Shown here: in pieces, positions 34,462 to 43,048 of the stretch
Layout of the letters: every line of letters starts with the position of its first letter
Numbering within the stretch: position 1 is the stretch's first letter
From: DASVBE01 sp963770375
GTDB taxonomy: Bacteria; Actinomycetota; Actinomycetes; Streptosporangiales; Streptosporangiaceae
Direction: 5' to 3'
Length of the DNA stretch: 64,000 nucleotides
NCBI GenBank assembly: GCA_963770375.1
Contig: CAVYPM010000008.1
Span: 1-64,000 of the forward strand
The notes under the pieces: model-generated
The model's input: the letters and a program-made list of their open reading frames with translations, nothing else
Databases searched by the model: none
What the model was told of the DNA's origin: nothing
Made by a program: the position numbers and the translations under genes

Positions 34462-34817
34462 GGCGCCTAGCTTCTCACTGCCGGGCCGCTACCGGGCCAG
34501 GCAAGCGGGGCCAGAATTCTGCGCCGTGCGGCGGCATTGATTCCGGACACGTGCTTACCATGCTGCCAAGTGCACACGAGGCACCACGCAGAGAAACGCA
34601 GCGGATACCTGGCGCACACAGAGCGCGGCCAGAGAACTATCGGACAATCCCGAGCGTTTCCTAATTGTGACCTCATTTCCTGGGCACATCCTGGCCCGGC
34701 GGGGCGGGCAGCTACGTCTGAGTTGTTGCCTGCGCAACCCGGGACCCCGATCCCGTGCTGGACACTCGCGGCACCCACCCCGCAGCGGTGCCGTGACCGA
34801 CCGGAAGGAAGTGATGC
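34462..34817. other. intergenic region upstream of the KamA-family gene
   Basis: This stretch of about 355 bases lies between the reverse-strand plsX leader and the forward aminomutase gene. It is less GC-rich than its surroundings and holds no coding frame I can support on either strand. Promoters for both directions should be here, but I see no hexamer pair good enough to call and no recognisable riboswitch. Confidence 0.4.
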
Positions 34818-36191
34818 GTGACCGGAATTCAGCAAGTAGTGCCGGACAATGCGCAAGCCGGCCGTCGATTCCGCGCGTACTCCGTCAAGCACCTCGATGA
34901 GCTGACCGCCCGGGCCGGGCTCGACGATGCGGCCCGGCTGGCGGTCAGGGCCGTGGCCACCGTTCTCCCGTTCCGGACGAACGCGTACGTGGTCGACGAG
35001 CTGATCGACTGGGACGCGGCCCCCGATGATCCGATTTACCGGTTGGTTTTCCCCCAGGCCGACATGCTGCCCGACGCGGACGTGCAGACCATCTCCAGCC
35101 TGCTGGCCCAGGACGCTCCCAGCGAGCAGATCCGGGCCGTGGCGCACGAGGTACGCATGCGGCTCAATCCCCATCCGGCCGGCCAGCTGGCGCTCAACAT
35201 CCCCGACCTCGCGCACGAGCCGCTGCCCGGCGTTCAGCACAAGTACCCCGAGACGGTCCTGATCTTCCCCAAGCAGGGCCAGACCTGCCACGCGTACTGC
35301 ACGTACTGCTTCCGCTGGGCGCAGTTCGTGGACGAGCCCGACCTGAAGATGGCCACCTCCAGCGTCGACCGGGTAGTCGAGTACCTGCGGCAGCACCCGG
35401 AGGTCACCAGCGTCCTGATCACCGGCGGCGACCCGATGATCATGGGCGCCCCGGTCCTGCGCCGGTACATCGAGCCGCTGCTCGACCCGGCGCTGGCGCA
35501 CATCGAATCGGTCAGGATCGGCAGCAAGTCGCTGGCCTACTGGCCGCAGCGGTTCGTGACCGACCCGGACGCGGACGACACGCTGCGGCTGTTCGAGGAG
35601 GTTCAGCAGGCAGGCCGGACGCTGGCGTTCATGGCGCACTTCTCGCACCCGCGCGAGCTGCAGCCCGCGCTGGTGACCGAGGCGGTGCGCCGGATCCGGG
35701 CCACCGGGGCGGTCATCCGCACCCAGGCCCCGCTCATCAGGTCGATCAACGACGATGCGCTGACCTGGGCGGACATGTGGCGGGAGCAGACCCGCACGGG
35801 GATGATCCCGTACTACATGTTCGTCGAGCGGGACACCGGACCGCAGGACTACTTCGCGGTGCCGCTCGCCCGGGCCCACGAAGTGTTCAGGGACGCGTAC
35901 GCGAGCGTGTCCGGCCTGTGCCGGACGGTCCGCGGGCCGTCCATGTCGGCCACCCCGGGCAAGGTGGGGGTGGACGGTGTCGTGGAGATCGGCGGGCAGA
36001 AGGTGTTCGCCCTGCACCTGATCCAGGCGCGGGACCCGCGTCTGGTGGGCAGGCCGTTCTTCGCCCAGTTCGACCCGGGTGCGGTCTGGCTGTCCGACCT
36101 GAGGCCGGCCTTCGCGGACCGGTTCCCGTTCGGCTCCGAGGACGACCTGCCGACGGTCTGGGATCCGCTGGAGCTGGTGCCGGCTAACTAA
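34818..36191 (+). CDS. lysine 2,3-aminomutase family radical SAM enzyme
   Basis: A 457-residue PLP-dependent radical SAM aminomutase, moving an amino group from C2 to C3 of lysine or a related amino acid. The cluster motif CHAYCTYC gives Cys at about 157, 161 and 164. The family pattern PFRTNAYVVDELIDW with RLVFPQ precedes it, ITGGDPMIM lies in the barrel, and the PLP Lys is probably in SATPGKVG. It starts at GTG behind GGAAGG and is intact. It is monocistronic, bounded by a strong hairpin downstream. The substrate could be lysine, glutamate or another amino acid; beta-lysine for an antibiotic or osmolyte is one possibility. Confidence 0.85.
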   Translation: MTGIQQVVPDNAQAGRRFRAYSVKHLDELTARAGLDDAARLAVRAVATVLPFRTNAYVVDELIDWDAAPDDPIYRLVFPQADMLPDADVQTISSLLAQDAPSEQIRAVAHEVRMRLNPHPAGQLALNIPDLAHEPLPGVQHKYPETVLIFPKQGQTCHAYCTYCFRWAQFVDEPDLKMATSSVDRVVEYLRQHPEVTSVLITGGDPMIMGAPVLRRYIEPLLDPALAHIESVRIGSKSLAYWPQRFVTDPDADDTLRLFEEVQQAGRTLAFMAHFSHPRELQPALVTEAVRRIRATGAVIRTQAPLIRSINDDALTWADMWREQTRTGMIPYYMFVERDTGPQDYFAVPLARAHEVFRDAYASVSGLCRTVRGPSMSATPGKVGVDGVVEIGGQKVFALHLIQARDPRLVGRPFFAQFDPGAVWLSDLRPAFADRFPFGSEDDLPTVWDPLELVPAN

Positions 36192-36211
36192 ACCGCCAGC
36201 AACTCCCGCTA

Positions 36212-36252
36212 CGGGCAGGGCCCGCCAGGTCAGACCTGGCGGGCCCTGCCCG
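36212..36252. terminator. strong bidirectional-type hairpin after the aminomutase gene
   Basis: A perfect 19-bp inverted repeat (36212-36230 with 36234-36252) closes a 3-base CAG loop, 20 bases after the stop. The stem is almost all G/C. There is no clear T-run, as is common for actinomycete terminators. It insulates the next gene. Confidence 0.85.
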
Positions 36253-36306
36253 ATGTGCAGCCGGGGGCTTAGCTTGATGGGCAGCCGCGGAACGGGAGGG
36301 ACATCG

Positions 36307-37984
36307 ATGACGGAGCCTGGTGAGTTCCTCGGGCTGGTGGCCCGGGCTGAGCTGCGGTCGGCGTCGGGTGACTGGGCGGAGGCGGCGGCGCTCTGGGGCC
36401 AGGTGACGGACGGTAACCCGGTCAGCGGGGACTACTGGGCCCGGCTGGCCGAGGCGCGGTTCGCGGCCGGGGACTATGCCGGGGCGCGTGAGGCGTACCG
36501 GAAGGTGCTGGAGCTTGGGGTCCGGGCGGAGTACCGGTGGCCCAGTGAAGGGGAGCTGCCGGATCTGCAGCCGGGCGTGGTGGCTTACCGGATTGCGTGC
36601 TGCCTGGCCGCGCTGGGGCAGCGGGACGAGGCCATAGATGCGCTGGCTGTGGCGCTTGACCGGGGTTACCGGTATCTGGCTCAGGCCAGGGACGACGAGT
36701 GCTGGAAGCCGTGGCTGGACGATGCGCGGCTCCGGGACCTGCTCGGTCTTCCCGATACGGACCTGACCAGGGATGAGGGCTGGCGCGCGGATCTGCGGCT
36801 GCTGGCGCGGGAGATCAAGCGGCTGGCGTACGCGCCGTTCGCCCTGATGAGCGAGGAGGAGTTCGACGGGAGTGTGGCCGCCCTCGACCGGGACATTCCC
36901 GGGCTGACCGACGCCCAGATCCTGGTCGGCATGATGAAGCTGGTGCGCCACCTGGACGACGGCCACGCGGGCGTCCGGCCGCCCGAGGGGGATAACGAGC
37001 TCTCCCGGCTGCTGCCGCTGGACTTCTTCCTGTTCCCCGAGGGGCTGTACGTGATCGGGGCCGGTCCCGGGCCATGAGGATCTGCTCGGGACCAGGGTGG
37101 AGAGGATCGGCCACCTCAGCACCGAGGAAGCCATCGCGGCGCTCGACCCTGTGATCGTCAGGGACAACGAGCAGCAGGTGACGTTCATGGTCCCTGCGTT
37201 CCTGCGGTGTACCGCTGTTCTGGCGGGGCTGGGCGTCATCGATGATCTGGCCCGGGCCAGCCTCGCCGTCTGTGCGGCGGACGGGACCAGCCGGGTGGTC
37301 GTGGTGGACGCTGAGCCGGGCAACCAACTGTGGGATCGCTATCCGGCCGGCTGGACCGCGCTGCCGGACACGGTGCCCGGCCGGCCGCGGCCGTTGCACC
37401 TGCGGCACCGGGACCTGCCGTACTGGTTCGAGTACCTGCCCGCGGCTGACCTGGTGTACTTCCAGTTCAATGCGGTGCGGGAGCACCCGGCCGAGGCGTT
37501 TGGCGCGTTCTGCGACCGGCTGTTCGGGTTCATCGCGGACCGCCGCCCGGCGCGGCTCGTCATCGACCTGCGCTGGAACGGTGGCGGCAACACCTTCCTC
37601 ACCCGGTCGCTGCTGCACCACCTGATCGCCTGCCGCGAGATCAGCCGGCCCGGCGCCCTGTTCGTCGTCATCGGCCGCCAGACCTTCTCGGCCGCGCAGA
37701 ACACCGCAACCGCCATCGGCCGCGAGACCGCCGCGATCTTCGTCGGCGAGCCGACCGGGTCCCGCCCGAACTTCATCGGCGAGACCATCTACTTCGAGCT
37801 GCCCTACAGCAAGGTCCGCGCCAACGCGGCCGACCTGTTCTGGCAGACCTCGTGGCCCACGGACTACCGGACGTGGATCGCGCCGCACATCTACGCCCCG
37901 CCGACGTTCGCCGCCTTCAGCCGAAACGACGACCCGGCTATGGACGCGATCCTGAGCCTCCGCGAGCAGTTCCCCGGCCCGTAG
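36307..37984 (+). pseudogene. TPR-domain S41-family peptidase-like protein, one-base frameshift
   Basis: The N-terminal half (ATG 36307, behind GGGAGGG) holds TPR-like helices: AAALWGQVTDGNPVSGDYWA, then YAGAREAYRKVLELG, then RDEAIDALAVALDRGY. The frame stops at TGA 37075-37077. In the next frame the protein continues from GHEDLLGTRVERIG into a tail-specific-protease (S41) fold: LVIDLRWNGGGNTF, then RQTFSAAQNTATA, where the Ser is the expected nucleophile, then FVGEPTGSRPNF. Removing one base near 37068 gives about 558 residues. No signal peptide is evident, so it may act in the cytoplasm. Function is unknown beyond the fold. Confidence 0.78.
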
Positions 37985-38149
37985 GCACGCAGCTGACCAG
38001 CGCGGCAGGCGGGCTGACCAGGGACCGGCACGAGCTGATCACCGTGGTTAGCCGTGAATGGTGTGATGCGTCCGTGACTAAGCGGTCTGGCGTGCTGTGA
38101 GCCGTGGGACCATAATTTCATATCAGGGATATTTGGCCTGGGGGCGATT

Positions 38150-38251
38150 ATGGCGAGGGGATTGTTAGCGCTGGGTACGGCCTGGGCAGCGAGGGTCACC
38201 AGCTTTGGAGCCATGATCGGCGGACGCCGGAACACGGGGCTGGTCCGGTGA
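38150..38251 (+). CDS. small 33-residue protein upstream of the kinase
   Basis: An ATG in a locally AT-rich leader opens a 33-codon frame encoding a hydrophobic, Arg-containing peptide (MARGLLALGTAWAARV at its start). Its TGA overlaps the GTG of the following frame (GTGA), the arrangement of translationally coupled genes in actinomycetes. It is too short for domain recognition. It could be a real microprotein, a leader peptide or a chance frame. Confidence 0.35.
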   Translation: MARGLLALGTAWAARVTSFGAMIGGRRNTGLVR

Positions 38252-40676
38252 GCGCCGACGACGTCGAGCGCCCCGAGGAATCCGCCGCCGCCTCAGCCGG
38301 CAGGCCAGCCCGCGCGCTGGAAAGGCGCCGGCGGGCACCGCCACGCAGACCCCGCCGCCCGCGACCAAGCCCGCCCCTGAGGATGAGACGCCCACGCCGG
38401 GCGCCAGCCCCGCTCCGGACGCGGGCGGAGAGGCCGACTCTCCGGCGGCGGAGACGCCGCCCGCTGCGGCCGCCGCTGCCCCGGCGGCGAAAGGGGCGGG
38501 GCCGCCAGGACCAGGAAGCCGACCCAGCCCCGGAGCAAATCACCGGCCGCGGGTTCCACTCGGCCAGGAAGGGTCAGGCTCCGGCCCGAAGTCCGCACCG
38601 CCCGCCGAGCCGGACGCTGGCCGCCTGAGCCCAGAGCTGGCGACGGGGCCATGGCGGGCCGTCGACGGAGGCGAGCCCCGAAGCACGGCCCGCCCCGGAC
38701 ACCGAGATCGGCATGGTCAGGCCAAGCACGCCTGATCCGCCCGCACCGGTGCGAAGGTGCTGCCGGGCAGGGTGCTGCCGAGGCCAGGCCGAGCGCCGCA
38801 GCCGGACGCCGCTGGGCCAGGCGGTGCGGGACCTGGGGGCCGGGGCCGGCCGCTGGGGCAGGGGATGCTGAGCCGCCGGTGCCGTCGTGGGCGCCGCCGG
38901 CTGCGGCTGACGTGCCTCCTGGGGCTGGGGTGGCTAGTCAGCGGCTTGCGGGGTATCTGCTGGAGGAGCAGATCGGCCTGGGCGGGATGGCCGTGGTGTA
39001 CCGGGCCACCGATGAGCGGCTGGGACGGCGGGTCGCGCTGAAGCTGCTCGCCCCGGCGCTGGCCCAGGACACCGGGTTCCGGCAGCGGTTCATCCGCGAG
39101 TCGCGGGCGGCGGCCGCGGTTGACCACCCGAACATCATCCCGATCTACGAGGCCGGCGAGACCGACGGCGCCCTCTTTATCGCCATGCGCTACGTGCAGG
39201 GCGGCGACGTCCGCTCGCTGCTGGAGCGGGAGAGCCCGCTGTCCCCGGACCGGGTCTGGTCGATCGTCAGCCAGGTGGCCTCGGCGCTCGACGCCGCCCA
39301 CGAGCACGATCTGGTGCACCGGGACGTCAAGCCGGGCAACATGCTGCTGGACGCCAGCGGCGGCCGCGGCTGGACCCCGGCCGGCCAGTTCGAGCACGTC
39401 TACCTCTCCGACTTCGGCATCAGCAAGCAGCAGCTGGCCAGCGCCGCGCTCACCCAGACCGGGCAGTTCGTCGGCACGCTCGACTACATCGCACCCGAGC
39501 AGATCGAGAGCCAGCGCATCGACGGACGGGCCGACCAGTACTCCCTGGCCTGCGCGGCGTTCGAGCTGCTGGCCGGCACCCGGCCGTTCCGGAAAGACAC
39601 CCAGCTCGGGCTGATCACGGCGCACCTGACCGACCCGCCCCCGGCAGGTGACCTCGCGGCGGCCGGGGCTGCCGCCCGCGGTGGACCAGGTGCTCAGCGC
39701 GGCCATGGCCAAGGCCCCGGCGCAGCGGTACGCCACGTGCACCGAGTTCGCCGCGGACCTGGGCCGCGGCCTGGGCCTGCTGCCTCGCGCGGCAGAGCAT
39801 GCCGGGCCGGGTCTCGCCACCCAGACCGCCCGCCCGGCCACCAACCGAGCTGGCCCAGCCGGCCCCGCCGCTGCCTGCGGCCGCCGGGCCAGGCCGGACG
39901 TTCCTCGCCCGGCCACCGTCGGCAGCCCGCCCGGCCCGGGCGGCAGCTGGCCACCGCCCCCGCCGACGTCGACGGGCCGGCGCCGGGGCCGCTGGGTTGC
40001 TGCCGCCACCGCAGCCGCCGCGGCGGTAGTCCTTGGGGGCGGCGTCGCTGCGGCGGTCGTGCTGACCCACCACCCGCAGCCTGCTCCAGCATCCTCGCCG
40101 GCCGCGAGCCCCTCCTCGCTATCTCCGTCGGCCACTGCTAGCAGCAAGCCCTCAACGTCCTCCCCGGCACCGTCGTCGGCAACCACGACACCGCCAACGC
40201 AAACGCAAACGCCAGCCGGCAACCCCGCCCTAGCGCAGGGCGAGGCAACCACCGTCAACAATCTGCTGACTACCGGCCAGAACAGCAGCGAGGCGCTCTC
40301 CAGCGCGGCAACCGACGCGAAGAACTGCGCCAGCCCACAGCTCGCTGCCGATGTGGATCAGATCCAGGCGGTCCGCGATCAGCGGCAGACTGAACTGGAC
40401 CAGGCCCAGCTCCTGAACACCGACGACCTGCCCAACGGCGCCGGCCTGAAGAGCAACCTCATCAGTGCTCTGAGCCTTTCGCTGCAGTCGGACGGCTACT
40501 ACCTCACCTGGGCGCAGGGTCAGGCCCAGCCCGCCACCTGCGTCGACGGCAGCCTGCCGCCGGAGGAGCCAGCGGCGGACAACCGGGCACATGCCCCCAA
40601 GGAAGCGTTCCTCCACGACTGGAACCCGATCGCCTTGCAGTACGGCCTGCCGACGCGCATCAGAAGTCAGATGTGA
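38248..40676 (+). pseudogene. membrane-anchored Ser/Thr protein kinase (PknB type), frameshifted
   Basis: A Hanks-type receptor kinase. From about 38930 the kinase domain is clear: GLGGMAVVYRAT (P-loop), VALKLL, LVHRDVKPGNMLL, LSDFGISK and YIAPEQ. At about 39645 the frame breaks after TDPPPA and resumes one base on as VTSRRPGLPPAVDQVL. It then runs through a Pro-rich linker, one membrane helix (WVAAATAAAAAVVLGGG) and an extracellular Ser/Thr-rich and globular domain ending at 40676. Upstream, from GTG 38248 (SADDVERPEESAAAS), lies a Pro/Ala/acidic low-complexity leader that changes frame at least twice, so the N-terminus is uncertain. Whole length would be about 800 residues. The extracellular ligand is unknown. 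Confidence 0.78.
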
Positions 40677-40769
40677 CCATTCCGGCCGGGATTCTGGTCG
40701 GCAGAACCCCGGCCGGAGTGGACACCGCACGCAAGGAGTGCTGAGCCCTTCGCTCCGTGGGCCGGTGCC

Positions 40770-41351
40770 CTACTCGCCGCGGCCGGCCGGGCGGTAGATC
40801 AGCAGCAGCACGCTCGGGCCCATCGTGCGGCTCTCGACCAGCTCCAGTTCGGTGCCGCCGGCGGCCTCCTTGAACAGCCGCTTCCCGCTGCCCAGCACGA
40901 CCGGGTGCACCATCAGCCGGTACTCGTCGACCAGGTCGTGCTCGCGCAGGGTCTCCACCAGCGTCGCGCTGGCCGGCACGAGCACGTCCCCGGTGCAGCG
41001 CTCCTTCAGCTTGGCCACTTCCCCGGCCACGTTGCCGGAGATAACCGTGGTGTTCTTCCACTCCGGGTTGGTCAGCGTGGTGGACACCACGACCTTCGGC
41101 ATGTTGTTCATCTTCCGGCCGAATTCGCCGGTGGCTTCCTCCATGGCGGGCCACGCCGCCGCGAATCCGTCGTAGGTCACCCGGCCCATCAGCTGGACGT
41201 CGGCCGCCTGGAGTTCCTCGAACTTGAACGCCTCGCTGGCCGGGGCCGGGGACCTGAAGCTCCAGCCGCCGTGGGCGTAGCCCTCCGCGCCGCCCGGGTC
41301 CTCGATGATCCCGTCCAGCGAGATGAACTCGGTGACGATCAGCTTCCCCAT
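40770..41351 (-). CDS. dihydrofolate-reductase-fold protein (RibD C-terminal domain family)
   Basis: A 193-residue single-domain protein of the YwjB/RibD-C type: MGKLIVTEFISLDGI, DVQLMGRVTYDGFA, MPKVVVSTTL and HPVVLGSGKRLF. Such proteins bind NADPH-like ligands, but most are not true dihydrofolate reductases and their substrates are unknown. It is monocistronic, with a tandem repeat just before its start. Confidence 0.85.
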   Translation of the reverse strand: MGKLIVTEFISLDGIIEDPGGAEGYAHGGWSFRSPAPASEAFKFEELQAADVQLMGRVTYDGFAAAWPAMEEATGEFGRKMNNMPKVVVSTTLTNPEWKNTTVISGNVAGEVAKLKERCTGDVLVPASATLVETLREHDLVDEYRLMVHPVVLGSGKRLFKEAAGGTELELVESRTMGPSVLLLIYRPAGRGE

Positions 41352-41361
41352 CGCTGTCTCC

Positions 41362-41409
41362 TGTGTCTCGTCGGCTCTGTGTCTCGTCGGCTCTGTGCCT
41401 CGTCAGCAC
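41362..41409. repeat. 16-bp tandem repeat upstream of the DHFR-fold gene
   Basis: TGTGTCTCGTCGGCTC is repeated exactly at 41362-41377 and 41378-41393, with a degenerate third copy at 41394-41409. The block begins about 10 bases upstream of the reverse-strand ATG at 41351, within the 5' leader or promoter. It could be regulator sites or a slippage-prone spacer. Confidence 0.75.
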
Positions 41410-41495
41410 TGTCGTTCCTGGTCTCTGCCGCCCACCGTAGGGGCCTGCACCGGCCGCCGGTCAGATCCAATCCGCGCGCGTATCTGTGGTCCACT

Positions 41496-43001
41496 TCATC
41501 GCAGCAGGTCACCGACCGCGGCCACGCCCGCCTCGATGGCCCGCTCGCCCACGTGACCGAAGCCGATCACCAGCTGCGGCGGCCGCACCGAGCCGTCCGA
41601 CCGGTTCAGGCTCATCCCGTACAGCCCGACCGACCGCTCCCGGGCCGCCGCCACCACCCCGGCCTCGTCGGCCCGGGACGGCAGGTGCGCCACCGCGTGG
41701 AAGCCCGCGGCCAGGCCGGTCAGCCGTACCCCCGGCGCGTGCTGCGCCAGCGCGCCGATCAGCGCCTCGCGCCGTTTCGCGTACCCGGCCCGCATCCGCC
41801 GCAGGTGCCGGTCGTACCGGCCGGACTCGAGCAGCGCCGCCACCGCGAGCTGGTCAAGCCCGGATGTCCCCCGGTCGCTCAGCGTCTTCTCCTCGGCCAC
41901 CGCCTCGACCAGCGCGGGCGGCACCAGGACCCAGCCCAGCCGGATGGCCGGGACCAGCGCCTTGCTGACCGTCCCGATCGTCAGCACCCGGTCCGGGGCC
42001 AGCCCCTGCAGCACGCCGACCGGCTCCCGGTCGTACCGGAACTCCGAGTCGTAGTCGTCTTCGATGATGTACGCATCGTTCCTGGCCGCCCACTCCACCA
42101 GGGCGTGCCGCCGCCGCGCCGTCAGCACCACGCCGGTCGGCGACTGGTGCGCCGGCGTGACCACCACCGCCCGCGCCCCGCTGGCCGCCAGCGCCGCCAC
42201 GTCGAGCCCATCGGCATCCACCGGCACGTGCACGGCGACCGCGCCGGCCGCGCCCGCGGTGCGGATCGAGCTGCTCGTCCCGGCCTGGCCGTAGCCGGGG
42301 TCCTCGAACGCCACCCGGGTCACCCCGCGGGCGGCCAGCGCGCGCAGGGACAGGCCAAGCCCCTGGGCGAAGCCGGTGCACACCACGATCCGGTCCGGGT
42401 CGGCCACGGCCGCGCGGACCCGCCGCACGTACCCGGCCACCACCCGGCGCAGGACGTCGCTGCCCCGCGGGTCCCCGTAGTCCAGGTCCGCGGTGGCCAC
42501 CTCGCGGCAGGCCTCGCGCATCGCCCACACCCAGTCGCCGCGCGGGAAGGCGGCCAGGTCCGGCACCCCGGACCGGAAGTCCGCGATCAGCCGCGCCCCC
42601 ACGGCAGCCCCGCCCGCACCCGCTGCGCCGGCGCCGGCCCCGCCCCCCGCCGGAGCCGCGTCCCCGGCCGGCCCCGGCGCGGCCCGGCCAGCACCGGCGA
42701 CCGCCCCCACCAGCGCGGCCGCACCCGAGAGCCCCGGCGCGACCCGCGTCGCCGACCCGACCCGGCTCTCCAGGTAACCCTCGGCGATCAGCTGGGCGTA
42801 GCACTCCTGCACCAGCCCCCGGGACACGCCGAGTTCCCGCGCCAGCTCCCGGGACGACGGCAGCCGCTCGCCCACCGGCAGCCGCCCGGTCCTGATCGCC
42901 TCCCGCAACCCGCCTTCCAGCTGGGTGCGGAGCGGCTGGCCGCTGTTCCGGTCCAGCGGCAGGAGCAGCTCCGGGCTCAAACCGGACCACTGAATCGTCA
43001 T
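41496..43001 (-). CDS. MocR/PdxR-family regulator (GntR HTH + aminotransferase-like domain)
   Basis: A 501-residue transcription factor. Residues 15-85 form a GntR winged helix (GERLPSSRELARELGVSRG). After an Ala/Gly-rich linker comes a fold-type I aminotransferase-like domain with DYGDPRGSDVLR, IIEDDYDSEFRYD and the PLP Lys in GTVSKALVPAIRLGW. MocR proteins use PLP or its adducts as signals, often controlling vitamin B6 or amino-donor genes. It is divergent from an MFS transporter with only 47 bp between starts, so that transporter is its probable target. It probably makes a leaderless transcript, since no ribosome binding site is visible. Confidence 0.92.
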   Translation of the reverse strand: MTIQWSGLSPELLLPLDRNSGQPLRTQLEGGLREAIRTGRLPVGERLPSSRELARELGVSRGLVQECYAQLIAEGYLESRVGSATRVAPGLSGAAALVGAVAGAGRAAPGPAGDAAPAGGGAGAGAAGAGGAAVGARLIADFRSGVPDLAAFPRGDWVWAMREACREVATADLDYGDPRGSDVLRRVVAGYVRRVRAAVADPDRIVVCTGFAQGLGLSLRALAARGVTRVAFEDPGYGQAGTSSSIRTAGAAGAVAVHVPVDADGLDVAALAASGARAVVVTPAHQSPTGVVLTARRRHALVEWAARNDAYIIEDDYDSEFRYDREPVGVLQGLAPDRVLTIGTVSKALVPAIRLGWVLVPPALVEAVAEEKTLSDRGTSGLDQLAVAALLESGRYDRHLRRMRAGYAKRREALIGALAQHAPGVRLTGLAAGFHAVAHLPSRADEAGVVAAARERSVGLYGMSLNRSDGSVRPPQLVIGFGHVGERAIEAGVAAVGDLLR

Positions 43002-43005
43002 GAAA

Positions 43006-43039
43006 TTGGACCTTAGCAGTAGGCCGGTTGGCTCCTAGC
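43006..43039. promoter_or_regulatory. putative MocR operator: two direct repeats in the divergent promoter
   Basis: TTGGACCTTAGC (43006-43017) and TTGGCTCCTAGC (43028-43039) match at 9 of 12 positions and are 22 bp apart, about two helical turns. They fill the 47-bp gap between the divergent MocR and MFS genes. Direct repeats are the usual MocR binding format. Confidence 0.5.
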
Positions 43040-43048
43040 GTCTGTGCC

